A DNA stretch of 64,000 bases from Coix lacryma-jobi var. lacryma-jobi (lineage: Eukaryota > Streptophyta > Magnoliopsida > Poales > Poaceae), in assembly GCA_009763385.1 (NCBI GenBank), contig CM019826.1:83950748-84014747 (forward strand), given 5' to 3'. Below, in pieces: positions 45,650 to 56,518 of this stretch. The notes beneath the pieces are model-generated. The model was not told the DNA's origin and searched no databases. It worked only from the letters and a program-made list of their open reading frames with translations. Position numbers and translations under genes: made by a program. Numbering within the stretch: position 1 is the first letter of the stretch; each line of letters begins with the position of its first letter.

Positions 45650-45925
45650 GTGACCGGACGCTGCCCGTTCAACGACCGGACGCTGTCAGTGAGTCCGGTC
45701 GATGAACACCTTCGCTGTGTTCGGTTCGTGACTTGACCAGACGCTCTGTTCACGTTTTGACCGGACGCACAGCTTCCACTGTTCATCGTACTTGTTCGCT
45801 TCTGACCGGACGCACTGGTCTCGACCGGACGCTCTGTACTCGTGAGTCCGGTCGCGAACAGTAAGGTTCCAGAGCCGATTTTTGCTGACCGGACGCGTCC
45901 GGTCCCTGCTGACCGGACGCTGGCC
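45650..45925. repeat. GACCGGACGC repeat array
   Basis: About nine copies of GACCGGACGC or its complement core lie in the second half of the solo LTR, matching 8502-8760. One double copy reads ACCGGACGCGTCCGGT near 45890, a perfect palindrome. Confidence 0.85.
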
Positions 45926-46342
45926 AGAGTCCGATCAATCCAGTTTCGCGCGTTTTCATTCGCGGTTCGTTCGTTCTTAATCCGATTCGAGATTCGTTTG
46001 TTGCGTTGGATTTCCGAACTTCGTGTTCTACAGAATTTGGGCTTCCCGCTTTACAAAATAGCCTGAATCCCCCTCGCGTTGCTCGGGGGAGGTTGAGATT
46101 ACCCAAAAACCTTCCCGTCACTAGTTGACTTGCGTGAACTTGGGTGAGGAAGTTTTTGTGGTGCCCCGCTGTGATCCCAGGGATCATCCACCCTTTCCAA
46201 GGTCGTGGGCATCACGTTTTTGGTAGTAGCTCTTGGGGATTGATTTTGGGACACTTGAACAAAGTTTCGTGAGAAATTTTATAGGCTCCCATTCACCCCC
46301 CCCCCCCTCTGGTCGCCTTGCTTTTGCATTCTCGGTCCTTCA

Positions 46343-46425
46343 AAGCAAAACCACTCTAACAGGTCGCCTTCGCGGATCCGGAACCGGTTAAGGTAGAGAG
46401 ATCCTTAACTGGCTCCGATACCATT
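46343..46425 (-). promoter_or_regulatory. Sirevirus leader start with primer binding site
   Basis: On the minus strand TGGTATCGGAGCC (46423-46411) lies two bases after the LTR end and matches the tRNA-iMet primer site with one change. The leader is interrupted at 46347 by the solo LTR and continues at 44192. Confidence 0.8.
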
Positions 46426-46762
46426 TGAAGGACCGAATCGGCGACCAGAGGGGGGTGAATGGGAGCCTCAAATTTCTTCTCAAGAAATTGATAACCCTTG
46501 TCCCAGAGAGTCACCCTAAAAGCAAGACAAGGACTTGGTAGTGTCCACGACCCTAGATGTAGGGTGGATGCTTTCAAGAAGTACAGCGGGACACTACTCA
46601 AGTACTAAAGAGCCTCGGAGCAAATACAAAACTGCAGTGACCAAACCTAGGAGAAAAACAAAAGGTGTATCAAACGGTGTCAAAAAAATATGAAATTTGA
46701 ACCCTAGGTACTAACACCCCAAAAAGGTCTCCAAAAAATTGCAGCTCAAAACTCCAAAGTCT

Positions 46763-46985
46763 TCCTACCGGACATGTCCGAGGTGCCTACCGGACAGGTC
46801 CGGGTTGCACAGCCCAGAGCAGTTTTGGGAGAAAATACCAAAACCCTATCAAACGGTATCCAAAAATTATGAAACTTTAACAGTAGCAAGTAGACACCTA
46901 AGGGAAGATCTCCACAAAATTTCAGCTGAAAATTCCAAAGTCTTCCTACTGGACATGTCCGGGTGGCCTACCGGACATGTCCAGG
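46763..46985. repeat. CCGGACATGTCCGG-type repeats
   Basis: Four copies near 46770, 46790, 46948 and 46969, for example TACCGGACATGTCC. They occupy the LTR position where other copies have GACCGGACGC or CGGACAGTCCG. Confidence 0.8.
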
Positions 46986-47804
46986 TGACACGCTGCAGTT
47001 TCAGAATCACAACAGGGTTAGTGAGCTATCGCTAAGAGATGATAGCTCAAATCTAACTATAGATTGCAGAGTCAAAGAAAATCGAAGAAGAATGGTCAAC
47101 GGAGAAAGAACTCGATCCAAACACGAAAACCAACCGGTCTGCTAGCCTGTGAGGTTAGGGATGGATTCCTTCGGTGAAAAGAGGCGCCTCACGATCTAGA
47201 ACAAGTTGGTTCAAGCGGAATCGAAAACCGCCTCTTGGAGAGGGAGAACAAGGCAAATCTCCGGGAGGGGAAAAGCCAAAACGCGAAGAACAAAAACGCG
47301 AATCGATCCAAATTTCAGCCAACACAAGAGGAGTAAGAATTTGATCCTTGGATTGCTACGGGATGATGAATTGTGTTGCACACTGTGTCGGGTTACAAGC
47401 CACTCCTCGCAACACAAAGCGCGGATGGCGAAAAGCCCAAGAACAAGAGCCACTCCTCTCTCTAACCCTAGCCTCTTCTCACACTAGCAAAATGAGAATG
47501 GCACTCTCCAAGGATGGGCTGCCCTAACCAGCCCCCTTCATATATATAGGCGCACGACCGAAGACGAAAACGCCCTCTCATGAAGCACTGACCCAAATAC
47601 CCCCTAGGGGTAAAACCGTCCAACTCGGTCATTCTACATCCGACGGCCACGCGCCTTCTCATCCTTCGCTTCGCATCGACGCAAGCTCCAGGATGCCGCC
47701 ACGTGCCGTCACGTCGACCACTGCGCCTTCCTCGTGGATAGCTTCGCCGCCGCGCCAGCCTCTCCACGCCGCCACGCGTCGACCGTTCTGCATAGGAACC
47801 TCCA

Positions 47805-48058
47805 CCCGGTTTTGAGGCCCAAATCGGTAAACCTGCCAGCCCAGGTTTTGAGGCCGAAACCTGGAAACCGTCCACCCCAAGTTTTGAGGCCCAAACTCAG
47901 AAACCCTCGAGCCCAGGTTTTGAGGCCCAAACCTGGAAACCGTCCATCCCGAGTTTGAGGCCCAAACTCGGAAACTGGCCACCACGAGTTTTGAGGCTCA
48001 AACTCGGAAACCGGCCACCCCGAGTCTTGAGGCCCAAACTCAAAAACCGTCAATGGTA
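47805..48058. repeat. Array of seven mini-hairpins in LTR U3, inverted
   Basis: The complement of the same core (TTTTGAGGCCCAAA) with changing arms: CCAGG/CCTGG, CCGAG/CTCGG and others. Several arms have decayed by single changes. Confidence 0.85.
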
Positions 48059-48697
48059 GCTTTTTGAGGCTCAGCTACCGAACCCGCACCATAGACGGGA
48101 TGTGGTCCGCACACCCCGACCACCGGCACTGATGCCGATGCATGTCCAGCCTCCATGCCGAGCACAACGCCTTCGCCTTCCTTCTTGACTCGGCCGACGA
48201 CACTTGCGCCGCACGCAAGCCCGTTTCCGACCTCCCGCCAAGTGCCACGACGCCATCGTCTTCCTCCCGACTCGGCCGATGTATCGCACATCCCCATGTA
48301 CTCTTGCTCGCCAATGCCACGTGCCAGCTACCACAGCTGGTCCTCCGGCCTCTCGGTCCGTCGGTCCGAGCATCACGTCCGCCCTTTACTGCTCTGGGTA
48401 CATTGGCATGGCACGTCTGCCGCACGGCACGCCCATCCTTCACCGCTCCCAGTTCGTCGACACGGCACGTCTCTACTTGACCTTCACCTCGCCATCGACC
48501 ATTGTCTCCGAGCTCCACACCTGCACATCGACACAACCAAGAGACACATGTTGCACACGCACACCAACACGGTAACACACCACAACTCAACACCACCGGT
48601 TAGTCATAAACATTAAGCGCATAGACGAATAATGACTCAACCGGGAAAGCCTCAAACCTTCCTCACAAATGTCAATCATTCGTCACATATGTTCTCA

Positions 48698-50131
48698 GTA
48701 ACGCATACAGACAAATCCGCAAGCGCACGGATACCGTTGTAGCTTTCACCTAGGAGTATTCCAGGGTATCTTATTTATATCCTTAGGAAACTAATGTGTA
48801 AAGATGTTTAATAACTGACGATCATGTATCCACTAACTTAGTTTACCGACTAGATTGAAATGGGGGTAAGTGGTAGCATAAATGATTGATGGGTAATTGA
48901 TACACCGGAGAACTCAATAAAAAGATAAAGAGTAGACAAGCATAGTTGGGTGCTCATCGGAAGAGTTCAAGGTTCCTATATACTTCTCCATTACTGTGGT
49001 TCTAATCTAGATCTAACCCAAGGGATTAACTAAAGCTAAGGTCAAGCATAATGATCACACCATGGCACTTTGGAGCATCAGTTCCTTTCCGGTTCTCGAA
49101 GAGACTGGAAAGGGGTAACCAGGAGAAGGCTGCCAAAAGCTCTACGAAACACCAACCCAAATGTGGTGGAATACAAAGGCCTGGTCGGAGCTGTCACCCC
49201 TGGGGCTACCACAACTATCCCTGTGGGGTTGGGCGCAACCTCAGGTAACCGATAGTCTAGACACCACGTCTATACTACCGATTACTACTCTAGCCCATAT
49301 AATAACTAGAGCACTCGGTCGAGCGGAGATCCCATGCTAAGGTGCAAGACATTAATCTAACCATGCTTTAGCTAAAACATAAGGTAAGAACTAGACAACC
49401 ATGTAAGCGATTCAAGTAATTAGAGAAGATAAATATATTGAATACTGGAGTCTTACAAAGAAGTGATACAAGATTATACGATCCTCCGAGGACTCCTCTG
49501 GACCTTGAGCATCTCTCCCTCACTCTCAACTAGAGCTATTCTACTACTACATCTTGGCAATATGATGAAGAGGACTCCTTGTGGTGTGTATGATCTCTAT
49601 GTTGATGATGCTAATGAAGGTGGAGAGGGCCTCTTTATATAGTTGAGGTGCCTTGGGGGAGTGGAGGATCTCTCCTCCTCATTTGGAAGGTGCAAAACTG
49701 ACCCTTTCATAATACCCTGAACCTGGACACCTACATAACCGTCCTATGCATGGAGGCATGCAACCGACATAGTAAGGTGGGCCGAAGAGGCGCTTGCGCT
49801 GATGCGGCCGCACCAGGGTTGGGCACACCCCTGGTGGCTCGCCTCGCCACCGCCTTTCTTCTATGGGTCGTGGACATGATGCTCTTGCATGTTATGGTGG
49901 GTTCCAGCCCAGATTTGGAGTTTGATGGGCTTCTTCCTTTATCTCTTGATTCTACGCTTTGCCGGAAAGTGTATTCTTGTTGCCTTTGCCTTGTATTCTT
50001 TGATTACTCCTGCAACATAGGTGAATCACCAAAACTTGTGGAATTCGTTAGACATAAAAGTCCTAATTCTAGTTTGGTGATCATTTTATGTGAGAGTTGG
50101 CGGTTAAAATAGGAAATACGGACCGCCAACA
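48698..50131 (-). mobile_element. Partial LTR of another retrotransposon, minus strand
   Basis: On the minus strand it starts TGTTGGCGGTCCGTATTTCC at 50131; CTATATAAAG at 49642-49633 is a suitable TATA box. A GCAAGCGCACGGATACC segment near 48720 is similar to sequence at 5828 in the TGTTGACAC LTR. The left side is cut by the Sirevirus LTR at 48697. I could not assign a family, and there is no credible gene; the plus-strand frame at 49750-50112 is not protein-like. Confidence 0.5.
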
Positions 50132-51166
50132 TTCATGTGTCTCTTCATCTTCAGTGTGAGTTCATCTCAAGACTTTCCCAAATTGATATTGGAAGTTTTC
50201 CTGCAGGGATTAGTCCAACAAAATATCCAACATCCACTATAGCAAACTATCGGCTCAAAAACCAACCTAGACACCACGTCTAATTTGATTTAGGGAGGCT
50301 TTTTAACCTAAGCACCATGCTTAAATTAAAAGGCCTTTGACAGCAAGATCACCACTCCTAAACTAGGCACATGCTTCATTTAAGAGATGTATGAAAGTAC
50401 TTCAAACCTAAACATATACTATAGCAAATGAGGGTAGCATTAAAGCATTAAAGAGATTTACTCAAGTCACGAGAGAGCATGATTAGTGTATAGCACATGA
50501 GCATGTCTTAAAGGCGGGGGCAACCAACATAGCAACATGGTAAGAGATGTTCTTACAAAGTGTATCCCCAAGTTAGATTTTGCAAAAATCTAGATTGGAT
50601 GACTATAATTCATTGTTGCATGATGATTAGTTGGACATACCATGTGTTTGTCGTTCCTTCGAACTTTTTGCTCCAGACCTGGAAAGGTTAGTGACAAGAA
50701 TACTCAAAGGAATATTTTAACAATTATATCCCTATGCTCATTACACAAGGTCAGTGTAGCAGGAAAGTGAACACTGATCTGAATAGTGCTTGTTTTAGGA
50801 CACGGAGCTTACCTTTTGGGAAACCTTTAAGATGTGATTGGTGAAGTGGTTTCCCCTCCAACACCAACTTAAGAGCACAACAAGATCTACAAAATTGTGA
50901 TAAACATATGCATCTACAACCACCCTTTTCAAGTTTTTATAAACAGAAAGTGTGAGGGGGTTGAAAATCTCGAGTGTGGCAATGTTAGACAGACCAATTG
51001 AATCAGAAGATGTCTCATATGAGTATGGATTTAAAGACGTGTTCATGAAGCAGCTTCCATGCTCTTTGATATCATCTTTCTCGATTTCAGAGAAGAACAA
51101 CGAAGGATAGGGTTATTATTTTCTAAAGTGTGGGGTGTTTTCTCTATGGAAGGTGCTGTGATAACC
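50132..51166. other. Unassigned AT-rich stretch
   Basis: No terminal repeats and no similarity that I can see to the other elements of the window. It contains one protein-like minus-strand frame (50795-51100), listed separately. Confidence 0.4.
50795..51100 (-). pseudogene. Possible captured gene fragment, unidentified
   Basis: A 101-residue minus-strand frame with ordinary amino-acid composition (EIEKDDIKEHGSCFMNT near the start; IFNPLTLSVYKNLKRVVVDA in the middle). Near its end the sequence CCCAAAAG is followed by GTAAGC at about 50811, a good splice donor, so the last few codons may be intron. I do not recognise a family. It could be an exon of a decayed host gene or of an element; random origin cannot be excluded at this length. 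Confidence 0.3.
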
Positions 51167-51437
51167 TGTAATACCCCAAAATATGTTTTGTACGTTAGAA
51201 AAAGTAAAGTGGCAAATGGTTCAAAGGGTGTTTTAATGAGTGGCAAAAAAATATTTTTCTTACACATTGCTCGGATGGACAATCAGAGACTGTAGAGGCA
51301 TAGAGCTCGTCGAGCACATTCCATTTGACTACTCATCCGCACCATTCAGAATTCGGATCAAGAACCTGTCACTGTTGGAAGCTTAAAAACATGAAGAGTA
51401 ACTCGTGTTACTATAGCACCACTATATATAGTATCAC
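51167..51437 (+). mobile_element. Start of a gypsy-like LTR, truncated
   Basis: TGTAATACCCCAAAATATG looks like a plant gypsy LTR start. The sequence is cut by the Sirevirus LTR at 51438. Only 271 bp remain, so this is tentative. Confidence 0.4.
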
Positions 51438-52474
51438 TGAAGGACCGAGTTAGCGACCAGAGGGGGGTGAATGGGAGCCTCAAATTTCAACTCATGAAAT
51501 GGACGGCCCTTGTCCCAGAAAATTACCCCAAAAGCAAGACAAGGACTTGGTAGTGTGCACAACCCTAGATGTAGGGTGGATGCTTCCAAGAAACGCAACA
51601 AGACTCTACAGAATCCTAGAAACCCCACACAAAAGCCGGAAACCAAATCCAAAGTCGGACGAACAAACTGCGGACGAAAGCATGCATATCAGCACTGACC
51701 GGACTTAGGGTGCGTCCAGTCAGGAAAAATCCCTTCTGGAACCTCTCTATTCATGACCGGACTCTACACCAGGGAGCGTTCGATCAGATGAACTGAGCGT
51801 CCGGTCACAACGCGGCCACAATGAATAGTGCTACATGTGTGTCCGGTCACGCGAACACAAGTGCGTCCGGTCAAGTCTGTGAAAACCAAACAGCAAGACC
51901 TTCAACGATCGGACTCACTAGTGAGCGTCCGATCGTTGAGCAGCAAGCGTCCGGTCACCCCGAAAACGTACTGTTCGTCCACCGATTCGACTCGATCTCC
52001 CTCAAATCGAAAGCACTAAGGCTCAACTTGATGAGGGGAGTCACAAGGAGATTAGTGAGCTACTCCTAGGAGATCATGGCTCGAACCTAACTCCAAATCG
52101 GTGAACCTAACTCCAAAGGGAGAGAAAACCGATCCAAGAAGAAATCGGGCCGATCTGCTAGATCGAGAGGTTAGGGGAGAATTCCTTCGGAGAAAAGAAG
52201 GGGCTCACGATCTAGCACAAGGAGGTTCAGACGAAATCGAAGACCATCTCTCGGAGAGGACCGAAACGCGAAAAAACAGAACACCAAAATGTGAATCGAT
52301 CACAATTTCAGCCGTGTCTTGAACCCACGAGACAACAACGAGATTACAGTCTCGTTTCCTCAAAACCCCAAGTACACACAGGTATTGTATCTGTCTTTTC
52401 CGATCACAGGCAGTAGGTGGAATAAAACCTAGCGAGGGCCAGGAGCTGCAAGGATAGAATGGATGGAGGGGCTG

Positions 52475-55400
52475 TGTGACACCCCAATTTTAAGAACAAA
52501 ATTGGAGCATAATATATGTATGCCAGGATCAATTTCATACATATATCGACATCAAAGAAAATATCAAAACAATGTTTTATTAATATATCGAACATTATTA
52601 CAAAAATGACCCTCGGGTCCAAAAGAAAAGTACAGACTCAAAGTCTAACTCTAATGTAGACTCGCGGAAACTTGACGCCATCTCCACAGGAAGGTCGACC
52701 GGGGGCTGCGCCATCCTAGTACAAGTCGTCTGGGTCATATCCACCGTCTTCTAGGTATAAGTTGTCGGGGTTGTATCCACCGTCTTCTCGGTACTCCTGC
52801 TCCGCGTACGCGTAGACTCCAACGTCTGGGTGGGGTAGCAGGGGGTTCAAAGAGGAAGGGTGAGTACATCGAAATGTACTCCGCAAGTGTAGGAAATATA
52901 TGTTTATGAGGCTAAAAACAAAGGTAGGCTGACTCTATTTGACTCAAGCGCCTAAAGCGACACATCTTATTATTCCTATTAATCTTATGCACCTATTTAC
53001 TAGTACACTGTAGAAAAGTAACAACACTCGGAGTCGCACCAAGCAAGACCACACTCGGAGTCACACCGACCAACCAACTCTTGGAGTCACACCAAGCAAC
53101 CGCACATGGAGTCGCACCAAGCACCCACACCTGAAGTCCATCAGGCAACCGCGCCTAAAGTCCATCAGATGACCTGAACCAGTAACCAACTAATCTCGAA
53201 GAAGTCCAAGCCGCTCGTGACCGTGAGCAGGGTTGATATATCAGTTTTACACTCTGCAGAGGTTGCACATCGTTACCCATGAGTCGTGCAGTTCCCGTCA
53301 CGCTAAACACTGCCAAGGTGCATAGCGGGTTGCACTGCAAGGCCTTTACAAAGCCCCCTCCAAGCCCGTTCCACACGTACCTCTAAGGTTTCACCCCGTA
53401 CAAAGGTCTACGACCCCTAGGGCCCCTCGTGAGCCACTACAACAAACCCCATGTGAACCCTCAACTTGGAGGTAACTAATTAATTAGCCAGGTCCAGCCC
53501 ATCCAGATCTCATGGTTGCGCTGTTAAGCCGGGTTACAGGCTTCGAGAACCGGGTCCTAGGGATCCAGGCAGGATAAATCTAGCACAAGCCCAGAACCAA
53601 AAACCAAAACCAGGTGCCGAGTCCCACAACAAAAAACACCAGTACAGACCATCCTGCTGGATTTACCTAAACACCATGTTGCTACAAAAATTACCATGAC
53701 CACATTGTTTCATAGTCCATTAATCAGAATTATTAATATTTAACTCCCATCCCATCCATGACTGCAGGGCTAAGCAAAGACACCTACCTGAACATCCCAA
53801 ACAGGCGACAAGGATAATATATACAAATTCTAGTAAACCATAACATGGGATTCAAATTTAGACACAGCATGCATCTACAGGATCTATCTACTCTAATACC
53901 AAAACTAAAATAAAGTATAGGTGCAAGATGTTCAAGAACACTTGCCTACGGGCTGGGTCGAATCAACTAGATCACAAGGAAAATCTGGAGCGTCCTCGAA
54001 CTCCGCACTCTCTGGCCCAAGCAACATACATGGCACAATACATAGAAAATAAATAACAGTACAACAAACAGTAGAAAAATAGTATACAAATAGATCTACT
54101 GCGTAGAGAACAAATTTATGAATCCAACACAATTTGAACAGGTCAAAACCGAGTTAAAATGAGGAAGTTATGGGCTTTTGAATCTGAGTGGGAAAACTAT
54201 AAATCACTCGAACTCATTTTCGTGATTTAAATAAATGAAAACTGAAAAGAAAATGGCACTGGAATGGGTGTCATTTCGGATAAACTGCAGGGGCTAGGAC
54301 ACAAATTCTTTGAGACTCAGCGCACAGGGTAAACGGACTGTGAGTTAATTCCGCGAGAGAAGAGGGACCTTTGTGCAAAAGAGGCCAGAGCCGTCGGCGC
54401 GTGTAGGCTCTGGTGCCACGTGTCGCAGAGGGGTTGGCTCGGTTCATGGTTGTGCTGTGGACGGGGCTCACACCTCTCTCTAGCTCGCGGGACTGCGCCT
54501 CATTTAGACGGAAGGAGAAGGGCTGGGATGCAAGTTTGACTAGACTCAGTGTATAGGAACGTTGGACTGCGGGTTGTTTTCCTATGAAGGGAGGGGCTCT
54601 TTAGGAAAGCTTGCCAGTGAAGGGGTATGATCTATTATCGTCCGCTGATCTCGCGATGGACGATCATGATCTGGGGAAAGGGAGAGAGTGTGACTGCGGG
54701 CGCTGACTCGGCTGTGGTCGACGTGGAGGCCACGTGGCGTGAGCCTGTTGGTGCGGTGTACCACGTCGTGCGGTGGATTGGCTAGCGTGGCCAGGTGAGC
54801 CCAGTTCACGGTGCAGTGTAGTCGGTGTATACCGGTTCGTCATGTGGGATCTAATCCTGGCCGCCGATCATGAGTTGGACGGCCCCGGGGAGAAGAGGCG
54901 AACGCTGGTGGCGTGCTCGCAGCGGCGGCCAGTAGTGGACGACGGCGCCATGGAAGAGGGTCACCGGCGCTACTCGAAACGGGGCCTAAGGCCAGTAGAG
55001 ACTACGGAGAAAGCAGGGATCGGGAGCGGTGCTTATAGCGAGCTCAACGGTGGGGTCAGTGACGTCGGTTGGTGGTCGGAGAGGGGGTTCACGGAGGAGG
55101 TCGTGCGGTCGCGCCGGTGGGATCGGCGACGAGGCTTCCCTGGCGCAGTCGCACTCCATAGATGGGTCTTCCGGACACGGTGCGCTTCGACAGCCTCACT
55201 GGAGGTCGGAGAGGGGTCGGTGGTGGCCTTCTTGGTGCGACAGAGAGCTCGGCAGAGCTCTCCAATGGTGAAGGCAGTGGCGGGGACCTCTGGAGGCTCT
55301 AACTGCGGTGCGAGGGTTCGGTGAAGGGTGTCGTAGGGCGGCTCAAAGTCGGGGTGGATATGTACTTGTAGTAGAGAGAGTAAGGGGTGGCGGCGGGCTT

Positions 55401-56141
55401 ATGCAGATCGATCAGTGCGGAGGCGGAGGGGTGAAGCCGCTGCTGTCGCATGAAGGGCGGAGGGGGAAGATGGAGACGGCGGCTGACGGGTGGGGTCGCG
55501 TGGTCAGCGAGTGAGGGCGAGGCGGCCGTTGCGTGGTGTGCGCAGCGAGGTACGTGCGCGCGTGGCCGTCGCGGCGAGCGGGCGGGCCGGGGCGCGGTAG
55601 CGGGCCAGGGACAGGGCGCGGGGAGGAAAAAGGGCCGGCGCAGGACAGGGAAGGAAATTAGAGAGGGGGCCTGTTTGGGCTGGCCCAAGGCGGGAGGAGA
55701 GGGGCCGGTGGGAGAGAGAGAAGGGTGAGGGTGGACTGGGCCGATTGGGCCGGTTTTGAGGGGGGTTGAATCCAGATTGCCTTTCCTCTTTTCTTCATTT
55801 TGATTTTCCGAATCCTTTTCAAATGCTTTTACAAACTCAAAAATCAAATCCAGTTTGAAATCAAATAGTTTGGTAGAAGTTTGAAATATTTTCCCTAGTT
55901 TTGGGAATAAATTTTGATTTTGATTTTATAAAATTTTCATAAACCTTTCATTTATTTTCTAAATAGAATAAATTCAGCTTGCCCTAAACGTATTTAAATA
56001 AATTCTTTTTCACCCAATAAAATTATGCAACGGCATGAATGCAACAAACATCTGGTTAGGATTTTTCCTCCATCTAGGATTTTGGCCATTTTCTTATTAA
56101 ATTCTAATTTATTTTAATTAATTAAACACCGGAGTGTTACA
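52475..56141 (-). mobile_element. Gypsy solo LTR with target duplication GGCTG/GGCTA
   Basis: On the minus strand it starts TGTAACACTCCGGTG at 56141 and ends TTGGGGTGTCACA at 52475; both ends match the LTR-B/LTR-C family. Flanks are GGCTG (52470-52474) and GGCTA (56142-56146), a target duplication with one change. It is inserted in the Sirevirus LTR. It contains an inverted mini-hairpin array (53026-53172) and a GC-rich region (about 54700-55750) whose open frames are compositional. Confidence 0.9.
53026..53172. repeat. Covarying mini-hairpin array of the gypsy LTR, inverted
   Basis: Loop AGTC(A/G)CACC or AGTCCATC with arms CTTGG/CCAAG, CCTGA/TCAGG and others such as CTCGG/CCGAC, matching 28082-28232 on the opposite strand. 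Some units have mixed arms. Confidence 0.8.
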
Positions 56142-56214
56142 GGCTATCATCACTGGTAGCTTCGCCGCAACGCAAGTCTCTTGGCGCCACCACGCGTCGA
56201 CCGTTCCTTTTGGA

Positions 56215-56405
56215 ACCTCCCCCGATTTTGACGGCGAAACCGAAAACCTGTCCTCAGGCTGAGTTTTGTGGCCCAAACTCACAAACCCGCTAGCCAAGGT
56301 TTTGAGGCCCAAACCTGGAAAAACGTCCTTCCCGAGTTTTGAGGCCCAAACCCAGAAACCGGCCAGCCCGAGTTTTGAGGCCCAAACTCAGAAACCGTCG
56401 AGGGT
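56215..56405. repeat. Mini-hairpin array of the Sirevirus LTR, inverted, partial
   Basis: About five units with core TTTTG(A/T)GGCCCAAA. Arms are partly decayed. It lies just before the truncation at 56518. Confidence 0.8.
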
Positions 56406-56518
56406 AGTTTTTCGAGGCTCAACTACCAAACCTGCGCCGTAGACAGAGTGTGGTTTACACACCCTGACCACCGACACCGATACCGATGCATGTCCAGCCT
56501 CCACGACGGGCACAACTA

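Larger units (their letters stand above)
44198..46342 (+). mobile_element. Sirevirus solo LTR with target duplication AAGCA
   Basis: It starts TGCGGATACATGG at 44198 and ends GGTCCTTCA at 46342. AAGCA flanks it on both sides (44193-44197 and 46343-46347), so it is a solo LTR formed by recombination within one inserted element. It lies in the leader of the minus-strand Sirevirus. It contains the seven-unit hairpin array (44598-44862), the GACCGGACGC array (about 45650-45925) and a C-run near 46292. It serves as the complete reference for the truncated LTR at 7132-8770. Confidence 0.95.
46426..48697 (-). mobile_element. Sirevirus 5' LTR, minus strand
   Basis: On the minus strand it starts TGAGAACATATG at 48697 and ends GGTCCTTCA at 46426, followed by a primer site. 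It contains a CCGGACATGTCCGG-type array (46763-46985), a TATATATA box near 47540 and the mini-hairpin array (47805-48058). The right flank is GTAAC. Open frames on both strands in the array reflect its composition. Confidence 0.92.
51438..56518 (-). mobile_element. Sirevirus LTR, minus strand, split by a solo LTR
   Basis: On the minus strand its end (GGTCCTTCA) lies at 51438; the left flank ATCAC carries no primer site, so this is a 3' or solo LTR. Segments 51438-52474 and 56142-56518 belong to it. The first has (A)GCGTCCGGTCA repeats (about 51695-51960), the second part of the mini-hairpin array (56215-56405). About 230 bp around the TATA region, present in the LTR at 46426-48697, appear to be missing. 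The right side is cut by a gypsy at 56519. Confidence 0.85.

Noticed and set aside
54773..55847. 183- and 182-residue ORFs on opposite strands
   Set aside because: Compositional frames in the GC-rich part of the solo LTR.
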